Shown: one piece after another, positions 34,944 through 41,942 of the stretch
How the letters are laid out: every line of letters begins with the position of its first letter
Numbering within the stretch: the stretch's first letter is position 1
Source: Verrucomicrobiota bacterium
GTDB lineage: Bacteria > Verrucomicrobiota > Verrucomicrobiia > Opitutales > Opitutaceae
Direction of reading: 5' to 3'
Assembly (NCBI GenBank): GCA_023432225.1
Contig: JAEYUW010000002.1
Location: forward strand, 62,001-126,000
Length of the DNA: 64,000 bases
Position numbers and translations under genes: made by a program
The notes under the pieces: model-generated
Told to the model about the DNA's origin: nothing
Seen by the model: only the letters and a program-made list of their open reading frames with translations
The model's database searches: none

Positions 34944-35280
34944 GGGAACAGCGGAGGAGGTAAACCACTAAACACACGAAACACACGAAAGAAGAAGGCC
35001 CGCGAATTGCGTGGGTCTCGGCAGGGGGTGGAACACGTTGACCCCAACGCGTTCTCGCCCGAGCGCGTTGGGGTCAACGCGCTCCACCTAAAACGTCAGG
35101 CTGGCGCGTGTATTCCGTGGGGCGATTCGACTCTCTCTGTGTCCTCCGTGTCCTCTGTGTTTGAAATCCGAGTTCGTGCGATCGCATCCGGAGGGCGGTC
35201 GCGCCTCAATCGAGATCGCGAGTCTAGCAACTGGAGGGCGGCGCTCGGCGGCGCTCCGTCGCCGCCGCCGCATCGTCGCC
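34944..35280. other. Repeat-filled intergenic region
   Basis: No gene seen. Contains acacacgaa phrases (34970-34992), the inverted element 35027-35088, tctgtgtcctccgtg phrases (35136-35162) and a GGAGGGCGGCGCTCGGCGGC palindrome (35252-35280) directly at the end of the DUF1826-like gene. Confidence 0.7.
35027..35088. repeat. GGTGGA...TCCACC inverted element, copy 1
   Basis: Sixty-two bases with GTTGACCCCAACGCG and its complement CGCGTTGGGGTCAAC, bounded by GGTGGAA and CTCCACC. Copy 2 at 41823-41883 has the same layout. Confidence 0.8.
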
Positions 35281-35985
35281 TCAACTGATCAGCAACAACC
35301 GCACTTCACCCGGCCGCGTTTCCGGCGCGCGGTGCACGCAGGGCGGCACGGGATTGCCCGGATACGCCAGCGCGATGCGCCAGAGATTGAAATGCCCGAA
35401 CGAAAACGGCTCCGCATTCGGTGCCGCGGCGTAATGCAGGTCGTAACAGTGAACGGCGAGGAACTCCCGAAAGCCTTCATCGTCCGCGCCGCCGTAGGCC
35501 TTGAGCAAGGCGGCGCGCGTGGCCGGATCATCCACGCGGCGTCGCGCGGCTTCGTTGCGCAGGCCTTCGCTCGTCGGACCGAAATACGTACAGAGATACG
35601 TGTCGGCGGGAACAGGAGCGCGGTCCGCATGCCACGAGAACACATCCGTCGCGACGATGGCGTCCGGGTCGTCGTGCTCGCCGCCGTTGAGGTAGTTCAG
35701 CACTGGGTCGAGCTGCCGGTCGCGCAGCAGGTGGAAATCGGCGAGCATCGCATCGATCGCAAGGCGCCCGGCCGCGCTCACCGGCAACGCTCGCAACTCC
35801 TCCTCGTCGAGCGCATGGATGCCTTCCTCGTCGCGGGCGAGCAGCGCCGCCACCTCCGCGAAATCTCCCGGCAGTGCGCGCGGCCAGCACAGCGCATTGA
35901 CGCCGTGGGTGAGCGGCGTGCCGACGAGTTCGGCGAAACTCGAGATGAGGCGGATGCGGGCGTAGTCGGCGGGCAGGGAAGGCAT
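35281..35985 (-). CDS. Conserved hypothetical protein, DUF1826-like
   Basis: 234 residues, no signal or membrane segment. The stretch THGVNALCWPRALPGDFAEV near residue 27 and the late DLHYAAAPNAEPF, followed by HRAPETRPGEVRLLLIS at the C-terminus, look like the DUF1826 family, a function-unknown group with conserved Cys/His residues often found near metal-homeostasis genes. I am recalling the family, not comparing to it, so the assignment is tentative. Start is the ATG at 35985; an extension to 36039 runs into repeat DNA. No operon partner is evident. Confidence 0.6.
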   Translation of the reverse strand: MPSLPADYARIRLISSFAELVGTPLTHGVNALCWPRALPGDFAEVAALLARDEEGIHALDEEELRALPVSAAGRLAIDAMLADFHLLRDRQLDPVLNYLNGGEHDDPDAIVATDVFSWHADRAPVPADTYLCTYFGPTSEGLRNEAARRRVDDPATRAALLKAYGGADDEGFREFLAVHCYDLHYAAAPNAEPFSFGHFNLWRIALAYPGNPVPPCVHRAPETRPGEVRLLLIS

Positions 35986-36337
35986 GTCGTTAATCGAAGA
36001 TCGAGCCGGATGGTTTAACACAGAGGCCGTGGAGAACACGGAGAAAAAAGCGCGGGTGGCCCACGGAACAAACGGAAGGAGCGGGAAGCGAACCCAGCGA
36101 AGCAGGGTAGCGGAATTCGTCAGAATTTCGCCCGCAGGGACTCGCGCTCCGCGACCACGAAAACCTCACGGTTTCCGCTACAGGATCGGGGCACGAGCGC
36201 GCGCGCCTAGCGTGTCGCCGGCGGATCACGCGGATGGGCGCGGATGCGCGCGAACCCGCACCGCCGATGTCTTCACGCAGCACGGCCGGGTAGGGGCGCT
36301 TGCTCCCAAGCGCCCTTGGGATGGTGGCCGCTTTGCC
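35986..36337. other. Repeat-filled intergenic region
   Basis: No gene seen. Carries acacagaggccgtgg phrases (36013-36045), element copy 3 (36107-36181), a gatcacgcggatg phrase (36223-36245) and the palindrome 36290-36340. Confidence 0.7.
36107..36181. repeat. GTAGCGGAA-type extragenic element, copy 3 (inverted)
   Basis: Reads GTAGCGGAATTCGTCAGAAT on the left and AACCTCACGGTTTCCGCTAC on the right: the same blocks as 16366-16425 in reverse orientation, with a longer middle. Confidence 0.78.
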
Positions 36338-36340
36338 CTA
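36290..36340. repeat. GTAGG palindromic element abutting the NYN gene
   Basis: GTAGGGGCGCTTGCTCCCAA, then TTGGGATGG and GCCCTAG. Its last bases overlap the TAG stop (36338-36340) of the NYN gene. Confidence 0.7.
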
Positions 36341-37123
36341 GCGGTGCGCGTAAACGATCCGGTTCTCCGCGTCGATCGACAGCACGCGCCGTTCCTTGAG
36401 CGAAGCGAGCGTCGAGATCACGTCCGCCTCGGTGACATTCTTACCCAGCGTCGCGCGCAGTTGGGCGACGAGTGCTTTCTGCGTGGCGGGCCGATTCTTC
36501 GTCGTCGGGTTGGACAGTCGGGCGAAAATGGCATTCTGGCGCCGGGCGAGATCCGGGATCGGTTCCATGCCGATGCGCGGCGGGAGAGGGGTGTCGGTGG
36601 ACTTCTCCGTCGCGGTGACCGGTGGCAGTGAGGCTGCGGGCTTCATCGCGGCCGGCGCCGTGGGACGCGCGGGCGGCGTGGCCCGCACGGACGGTTTCGA
36701 CGCCGGCGGACGCGCTGCCTTCACCGGGCGCGCGGATTTGCGCGCGGGCGCCAACGGCGGCACCGACGCGAAGGCGGACACGCGTTCGATGTGCGCGCCG
36801 GCGCTGCGCAGATGCGCGATCATCGGATCGAAATCCTGGTCGCGCGACACGATGACAAAGCTCGCCTGCGGGTGCCGCTCGATCTCGCGACCGAGATACA
36901 TGGCCAGTGTCAGATCGAGCGCATTGCGCCCGGAGCCGCCGACCTCGACGGGCGCCACTTGCGCCGCGAAGCTGTGGAGCTGTGTGGCGAGCTTGGTGGG
37001 CACCTTCGTCTGCTTGGCGCCGATCAGGAGCGTGACGTGCACGGGTTTATCCTTGGCGAGTGTCAGGTCGACGTCCTGCACGTTTTCGAAATCGACGAAG
37101 ATGAAGTGGGTGTAGTCAGGCAT
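36338..37123 (-). CDS. NYN/PIN-like domain protein with C-terminal helical domain
   Basis: 261 residues. The N-terminal 125 residues form a NYN (LabA/DUF88-like) nuclease domain: IFVDFENVQDVDL (first acidic residue Asp11), RNALDLTLAMYLGREIE (Asp near 75) and FVIVSRDQDFDPMIAHLR (Asp near 100). NYN domains are metal-dependent RNases of the PIN superfamily. A Pro/Ala/Lys linker (about 130-185) leads to a C-terminal segment, TQKALVAQLRATLGKNVTEA...LKERRVLSIDAENRIVY, that looks like a winged-helix or OST-HTH-like RNA-binding module. Probable role is RNA processing or turnover; target unknown. It stands alone between repeat-filled gaps. TAG stop comes from a palindromic element. Confidence 0.8.
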   Translation of the reverse strand: MPDYTHFIFVDFENVQDVDLTLAKDKPVHVTLLIGAKQTKVPTKLATQLHSFAAQVAPVEVGGSGRNALDLTLAMYLGREIERHPQASFVIVSRDQDFDPMIAHLRSAGAHIERVSAFASVPPLAPARKSARPVKAARPPASKPSVRATPPARPTAPAAMKPAASLPPVTATEKSTDTPLPPRIGMEPIPDLARRQNAIFARLSNPTTKNRPATQKALVAQLRATLGKNVTEADVISTLASLKERRVLSIDAENRIVYAHR

Positions 37124-37423
37124 GGGGTAGAAGGAGTTGGCGCCGTTGCGGACGCGGCGAACGCGAAGAGACTGCCCACGGACCACACGGAACACACGGA
37201 AGAACTGCGACCCTCGATGCGAATCCGGAATCGCCTGCGGAGCCCACCGAAGCAGACCGGTCTCCCGCGGATCACGCGGATGGACGCGGATCACGCGAAC
37301 GCGCGTCGCGATGGGATCGCGCGGTCCACCGGGGAGGGGCGCGCGCATGCATCCAAGCGCCCTCGAGATTCGATCAGCGAACACGGATTTAAACACAGAG
37401 GGCGCGGAGGACACGGAGAAAGA
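37124..37423. other. Repeat-filled intergenic region
   Basis: No gene seen. Phrases such as ccacggaccacacggaacac (37177-37196), gatcacgcggatggacgcgg and aacacagagggcgcggagga occupy most of it and run straight into the truncated gene remnant that follows. Confidence 0.65.
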
Positions 37424-37897
37424 CGCGGCGCCGCCGAGCAGCTGCGCGTCATCGCTCTCAGCCGCGCAGAAATCGGCCGGCTGCGCGACCAGAAGCTGCT
37501 CGCTCGCGCGACCGAGATTCGGGACACGAGCACCGCGACGAAGGATCAGATCGGGGTCGCCGGCCACGGCGTGACGCCCGAGCGCATCGCCGCGCTGACG
37601 ACGACACCCGACGCGTTCGCCGCGGTCATGAACGTGCCGCGCGGCCAGATCGTGAGTCGCAGCACGCTCGCGCGCGAGCTGGAGACGGACATCGCGGCGT
37701 TGGTGGAAAGCGTGCGGCATCTCGACGACCTCGTGATCCAGTTCGACCAGACGCCCGCGGGCGAGCACCTCATCGAGGCCTGGCGCCGCAGCCGAATCGT
37801 CATCGACCGTGGCGGCAGCAACGGCGACCCCGCGAAGCCGAGCGCAGGCACCCCGCGTGTCTCACCCGCCGCACCTGCGACCCCGACGACGAAATAG
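37424..37897 (+). pseudogene. 5'-truncated remnant of an unidentified gene
   Basis: A reading frame with native-like codon bias begins inside the cacggag repeat and ends at 37897: QLRVIALSRAEIGRLRDQKL, TPERIAALTTTPDAFAAVM, VESVRHLDDLVIQFDQTPAG and AWRRSRIVIDRGG are readable. There is no ATG in this frame and no plausible start after the repeat, so the N-terminal part seems lost and replaced by repeat DNA. The helical pattern and the end resemble a group of Verrucomicrobial hypothetical proteins, which I cannot name. A strong terminator follows, consistent with a once-functional gene. Confidence 0.5.
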
Positions 37898-37936
37898 TCC
37901 CGGTCCGCGCGTCCGTCCGTTGATCGGACGGTTACC

Positions 37937-37969
37937 CGCCCGCCGTGCCCAAGCTCGGCGGGCGTTTTT
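37937..37969 (+). terminator. Rho-independent terminator
   Basis: Perfect nine-base arms CGCCCGCCG (37937-37945) and CGGCGGGCG (37956-37964), ten-base loop, then five T. It terminates the truncated gene and sits three bases from the end of the convergent nuclease-like cassette. Confidence 0.88.
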
Positions 37970-37971
37970 GT

Positions 37972-38577
37972 TTACCGACGAACCTCCCTGATCCAGACGA
38001 CCACGCCCGGGTGATCCCAGTCGCGAATCCTTACGGGCCGCGACAATTTGGGGAACACCCACGCCATGGCGTCGTGCTCGACGCGCGAACTCTCGGCCAC
38101 CAGCCAGCGAATGCGTGCTTCCCGTTTATCGGCGGAACAGGGACGCAGATAGGGACAACCAAATACTATCGCTAGGCGACGCTTGGTGCCGTCGGGCGGA
38201 CAACGGCGCGCATCGGCCTTGGCTCGCTCCATCCACGATTGCACCCCGCGAGCTTGCGTGCCGGCACGCGTGGACGGAACGTTGCAAAATTTGGCTTCGC
38301 CTAGGAATTCTTGGCGACCACAGGAGAACCAGAGATCGAAACGCCCTGCCGTGAGCTTGGCCTTGCCGCGCTTCAGTTCCGAATATTCCTCGAACGCCGC
38401 CTCGCCAGAGCGCCAGACGGCCCCGGCGAAGACACTCACGGACGCACGCTCGTTATACCACCACGGCGCATCGTTCACGCCGCACCACTCGCGTCCAAGC
38501 TGGGCATTGATGTCGCACCACTGTTCGAGAATGGGGCGGAGACAGCGGAGGCGCTGCGAAGTGACGACGCCGTGCAT
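37972..38577 (-). CDS. Hypothetical protein with PD-(D/E)XK-like signature (cassette gene B)
   Basis: 201 residues, family not recognised. The central part GRFDLWFSCGRQEFLGEAKF (79-97) has the arrangement Asp81-x12-Glu94-Ala-Lys96 of PD-(D/E)XK phosphodiesterases, preceded by Glu63/Glu64 in FEEYSELKRGK and followed by helices and a hydrophobic strand RRLAIVFGCPYL (133-144). No signal peptide or membrane segment. Its ATG comes two bases after the stop of gene A, so translation is almost surely coupled. Base composition is clearly lower in G+C than flanking genes. It could be a restriction-type nuclease, a defence component or a catalytically dead partner; the call rests on motif reading only. 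Confidence 0.6.
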   Translation of the reverse strand: MHGVVTSQRLRCLRPILEQWCDINAQLGREWCGVNDAPWWYNERASVSVFAGAVWRSGEAAFEEYSELKRGKAKLTAGRFDLWFSCGRQEFLGEAKFCNVPSTRAGTQARGVQSWMERAKADARRCPPDGTKRRLAIVFGCPYLRPCSADKREARIRWLVAESSRVEHDAMAWVFPKLSRPVRIRDWDHPGVVVWIREVRR

Positions 38578-38579
38578 CG

Positions 38580-39866
38580 CTACTCTTGTTGCTCGAACTG
38601 TCGCTGCACCGCGGTGAGCCAGTCTTCATCCAGGCGCAATTGAACGATGCGCATCTGTGAGCCGCACTGCAGAAAAGCATGGAACGCCGAAAACTGGGCG
38701 CGTTTCAGATGAAATGCTCTCTCTTGAGGTATCTCTGTGGCTCGCTGGCGATATTTCCGAAAGAGGAGTTCTGGTAGGTCGAACGAAAAAATGCGCCGCT
38801 CGTCCTCCCCCGTTGCATGGGAGAGGAACCAATTTTGTTGGTCGTGATAGTGAATGCGCACCTCCCACGATGCTGGCAATAAGTTGAACCATATCCATCG
38901 ATCTTTGGTCGTGGGATTTTTGAGAAGCTCAGGGTTGGAGAACAACCGCTCGTAGAACGCTTCATAGCGTCGTAGCAGCCGATAAAACTGAGCGTCTCGC
39001 TGTTCTTCTTCGACTTCCGCGTAGCGTATGAACAGTCGCCAAAAACCGTCGAGTACCCTCTGGGGGTCGTCTAGCTGGCCCAGCATTGTCGCGAGTAGAT
39101 TTTCGCGCTGTTGAACAGTCAGATCCCGCGCAATGAACGGATCAGGGTAACTCTGGAACGAATATGCAGGCGAAAGGTGGCGCAGCGAAGCTTTCGTCGC
39201 GGAGAGGAACAGCGGAAATCCGCCGCGCGATATCGCTAGAAGCCCGAAGGCAAGATCTATGCTTGCTAGAAAGATTGGCTCGAGAGCATGTTCTGGCGCC
39301 GCCCCTTGAGCTGTCAGGCCATGCCGGATGCGGCGGCGAAGGTCCCCTACGAATCCTTTGCGATCGCTCCCTGGGAAATCGACGTCCCTCAGTCCGCTGA
39401 TGGCGCTCACGACGCCGCGGAGGTAGGCGGAATGCCCAAGGGGAACCAAGTAGATGTCCTGCGCGAATGCGTAGTTGATGGCTTCGGAGGTATAGTCGCT
39501 CGCGGAAAAATATGCGTATTGGTAATGAAAGCGTCCCCCGGCTGCACTGCGTCCCTTCCAGCGTTCGTTCAAATCCTTCAGAACGCCGACCGCGTTTCTG
39601 ATCTCTGGAAGTTTGACTTTGTCTGACCAGCACTTCGCTTCCAGCAGCAGGCGCAACGGGTGGCCGAACGGAGGCGTGAGTGAGTAATTCGCAATTGCGT
39701 CAATCTGGTGGTCAGCGCCGCGGCCGACTGCGGCGATTCCAGCTCCAACCATTCTTGTCGTTCTTCCTCCATCTGGCGTAAGAATTGGCTCGTAGCCAGA
39801 GAACGAGAGGAGGTGTAGAATCACCTCCTCCAGCACCATGCCTTTAATTTGGCTGAGATTGGACAT
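38580..39866 (-). CDS. Mrr-like restriction endonuclease domain protein (cassette gene A)
   Basis: 428 residues. The N-terminal 160 resemble Mrr/restriction_endonuclease-like domains: LEEVILHLLSFSGYEPI helix, ADHQIDAIANYS with Asp56, LRLLLEAKCWSDK with Glu76-Ala-Lys78, then IRNAVGVLKDL and YFSASDYTSEAINYAFAQDI (the region that in Mrr proteins follows the active site). Residues 160-428 match nothing I know and look helical, with several Arg/Tyr/Trp-rich stretches such as DRWIWFNLLPASWEVRIHY. One line inside it (39001-39060) counts 31/60 G+C against 41/60 at 40321-40380, pointing to recent transfer. The ATG at 39866 sits four bases after a stop codon of an upstream frame. Confidence 0.7.
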   Translation of the reverse strand: MSNLSQIKGMVLEEVILHLLSFSGYEPILTPDGGRTTRMVGAGIAAVGRGADHQIDAIANYSLTPPFGHPLRLLLEAKCWSDKVKLPEIRNAVGVLKDLNERWKGRSAAGGRFHYQYAYFSASDYTSEAINYAFAQDIYLVPLGHSAYLRGVVSAISGLRDVDFPGSDRKGFVGDLRRRIRHGLTAQGAAPEHALEPIFLASIDLAFGLLAISRGGFPLFLSATKASLRHLSPAYSFQSYPDPFIARDLTVQQRENLLATMLGQLDDPQRVLDGFWRLFIRYAEVEEEQRDAQFYRLLRRYEAFYERLFSNPELLKNPTTKDRWIWFNLLPASWEVRIHYHDQQNWFLSHATGEDERRIFSFDLPELLFRKYRQRATEIPQERAFHLKRAQFSAFHAFLQCGSQMRIVQLRLDEDWLTAVQRQFEQQE

Positions 39867-40215
39867 GTTGTTACCGCACGTAGGTGCCTTTGGTGTCGCT
39901 TTCGTGGGCTTGGCTGAGGGCGACGAGGGTTGGGGGATAGATTCGGTATCGGCGGAGCGGACGCTCAGGCTTTGTCGGAGTCTTCCTTGGCGAAGAAATG
40001 GTGGGCGGCGTCGGCTTCGGCTTGGCCCAGCCGAACGGTTCCGCACGGGGGGGGACGTTCCTGAAGTCGCGCAGGGCGGGCAAGGCGGTTTTTCCGGACC
40101 GCGTAGAGCGACACGGTGGGCCGCGCGCGGTTGGGGCGCGGCGTGGGGCGCACACCGCCACCCTGGTCGAAAGAGGTGTTGGCAGGCGGTGGCGGCGACG
40201 ATGGCTTCGCGCGCG
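39867..40215. other. Region with ORF scraps between the cassette and PEP-CTERM gene 1
   Basis: No intact gene. On the minus strand, fragments with good codon bias appear in two frames: one ending GQAEADAAHHFFAKEDSDKA-stop (stop near 39965) and one ending YPPTLVALSQAHESDTKG(TYVR)-stop (stop 39869-39871). A run of eight G lies at 40047-40054. This could be a decayed gene that once preceded the cassette, or chance. From 40165 on, sequence is the duplicated upstream region of the PEP-CTERM genes. Confidence 0.35.
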
Positions 40216-40893
40216 ATGAAATTCTCTTCCACGTGGCGACGAGTCAGGGCGGTGGTGTTGGTCTTGAGCGCGGTGGCGGCGATTGGGGCGCGGGCGCAGA
40301 TTTTCACTTATCAACTCTCGGGCACGCTCAACGCCGAGTCGGGCCCGGTGTTCGGGATGGAGACGGAGACGCCGTTTACCGGCACGTTCACGGTCGATCT
40401 GTCGCTGAACACCAGCAGCACGACCGTGCTCACGGGCGGCATCCTCTTCGATCACGTGGCGGAGAACGATTTCTATGGGTTCTCGGTGAGCACGATTGTC
40501 TCGCTGTCGTTCACGACGGGAACGCGGACGTGGACCAAGGCGGACCTCGCATCCGCGGCGGAGAGCCTGGGCGTGGATTTTTGGGCGAGCTCGAATCTGA
40601 CCACCACGCCGCAGTATGTGAAGTTCTCGTTCTTCGGCGGTGAGGGCAGCGAGGGCGAACACGGGTTCAGCCTCGGGTCCGTGAGTGGCGGTGACGGCAC
40701 GATTCGCATGGACGGTTGGTCGGTGCTCGATGACGGCGACACGGACAACAGCGCCAGCGGTTACTACACGTCGATCACCGCGGTATCGGCGGTGCCGGAG
40801 CCGTCGACGTATGCGGCGATCGTGGGCGCGCTGGCGTTGATGGGCGGGGCGGCGTGGCGGCGGCGGAACGGAGGGCGGAGGACCGAAGACTGA
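40216..40893 (+). CDS. PEP-CTERM sorting-domain protein, tandem copy 1
   Basis: 225 residues. Signal peptide (RAVVLVLSAVAAIGARAQ), then ITYQLSG-like start IFTYQLSGTLNAESGP, a beta-rich body (FTGTFTVDLSLNTSSTT, DFYGFSVSTIVSLSFTTG) and a C-terminal PEP-CTERM tag VPEPSTYAAIVGALALMGG followed by WRRR. The tag directs exosortase processing in Gram-negative bacteria. It is a paralogue of the next gene: both start QxxTYQLSG, both end AVPEPSTYA and share flanking DNA. I use the ATG at 40216, which aligns with the second copy's start; an in-frame ATG lies 15 bases upstream at 40201. Function unknown, surface or matrix protein likely. Confidence 0.82.
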   Translation: MKFSSTWRRVRAVVLVLSAVAAIGARAQIFTYQLSGTLNAESGPVFGMETETPFTGTFTVDLSLNTSSTTVLTGGILFDHVAENDFYGFSVSTIVSLSFTTGTRTWTKADLASAAESLGVDFWASSNLTTTPQYVKFSFFGGEGSEGEHGFSLGSVSGGDGTIRMDGWSVLDDGDTDNSASGYYTSITAVSAVPEPSTYAAIVGALALMGGAAWRRRNGGRRTED

Positions 40894-41076
40894 GGGCGGA
40901 GAGGCGTGCGCGAATGGTGGCAGGGCCGTTGTCCTCAATGGCCCTCGTGCGTGTGCGGCGTGATTGGGTGAGTGGCAGATGGAGCGTTGGGACAACGCCC
41001 CCAACCGCGTTCGGCGTCGGACCCTGGTCGAAAGAGGAGTTGCCGGGGGCGGCGGGCGGGCGCGTGTTGGCGCGTG

Positions 41077-41712
41077 ATGAAACTCTTTTCCCTTTCGTGG
41101 TGGGCCTTGCTGGCGATGGGTGTCGTGGGGCTGCAGGCGCAGGTCGTGACTTACCAGCTCAGCGGCGAGATCGAATTCGGTGACAAAAAGGGCGCGGAGC
41201 CCGTGGTGTTGTTCGGCGCGACGGAGTCGCCCTTGTCGTTCACGGCCACGCTGACCTTCAACCTGACCGCGCACCCGGCCGTGCTGGTGGTGCCGACGGC
41301 CGGAACGTTCAACGGCTACGAGGCGCTGAACCCGTTCTACGTTTTTTCGGCGGAGTCGGTGTCGGCTGCTTCGGTGACCGTGGGTGCGCAGTCGTGGGGG
41401 CTGGGCGACCTCCAGGTGATCGACTGGCTGGAGGCGACCGGTTCGATCCTCGCCGACACGAATCTGGTGACGCCGCCGACGTTGCTGTTCGCGCGTTTCA
41501 TCGACGGAAACGGCAACCGGATCGACCTCGGCGGAACCGCAGCCGGATTCGGGATCGAACTGATCAATTCGGTGTTCGCGGACGATGCGGGTGAGGGAAC
41601 GTTTGGCGACGGATCGTTGACTGTTTCCGCGGTGCCTGAGCCGTCGACGTATGCGGTGCTCGCGGGTATGGCGGCGCTCGTGGGTGTCGTGTGGCGCCGA
41701 CGGGCGCGCTGA
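41077..41712 (+). CDS. PEP-CTERM sorting-domain protein, tandem copy 2
   Basis: 211 residues. Signal peptide (LFSLSWWALLAMGVVGLQAQ), VVTYQLSGEIEF at the mature N-terminus, beta-rich body (FTATLTFNLTAHPAVLVVP, FYVFSAESVSAASVTVG) and the tag VPEPSTYAVLAGMAALVGVV then WRRR. Similar to copy 1 at both ends and in layout, but the middle has diverged strongly, so the duplication is old or the middle is under selection to vary. No exosortase or glycosyltransferase gene nearby. Start ATG at 41077 gives a normal signal peptide. Confidence 0.82.
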   Translation: MKLFSLSWWALLAMGVVGLQAQVVTYQLSGEIEFGDKKGAEPVVLFGATESPLSFTATLTFNLTAHPAVLVVPTAGTFNGYEALNPFYVFSAESVSAASVTVGAQSWGLGDLQVIDWLEATGSILADTNLVTPPTLLFARFIDGNGNRIDLGGTAAGFGIELINSVFADDAGEGTFGDGSLTVSAVPEPSTYAVLAGMAALVGVVWRRRAR

Positions 41713-41822
41713 CGAGCGGTGGCGGAGTGCGGAGGACTGAGGACGGAAGGGCGCTGTGGCGGATGGTGGCAGGGGCCGGGATTCCGCAGCCAATGGGCTC
41801 TCGTCATCGCGAGCCCGTTTAG

Positions 41823-41883
41823 GGTGGAGCGCGTTGACCCCAACGCGCTCGGGCGCGAACGCGTTGAGGTCACGCGTTCCACC
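41823..41883. repeat. GGTGGA...TCCACC inverted element, copy 2
   Basis: Begins GGTGGAGCGCGTTGACCCCA and ends ACGCGTTCCACC; same layout as 35027-35088. It lies between the PEP-CTERM copy 2 and the convergent GspE/PilB gene. Confidence 0.8.
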
Positions 41884-41942
41884 TGGCGACAGGCGTCCGT
41901 AGGGACACCGACGCCCACCGGTGACGTGATCCGACTGAACGC

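Larger units (their letters stand above)
40165..41780. repeat. Tandem duplication carrying two PEP-CTERM genes
   Basis: The leader CCCTGGTCGAAAGAG is at 40163-40177 and again at about 41029-41043, followed in both by GTTG...GGCGG and CGCG(C/T)GATGAAA. Downstream flanks also match: GGAGGACCGAAGACTGAGGG...ATGGTGGCAGGGCC after gene 1, GGAGGACTGAGGACGGAAGG...ATGGTGGCAGGGGCC after gene 2. Unit length is about 870 bases. Confidence 0.7.
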
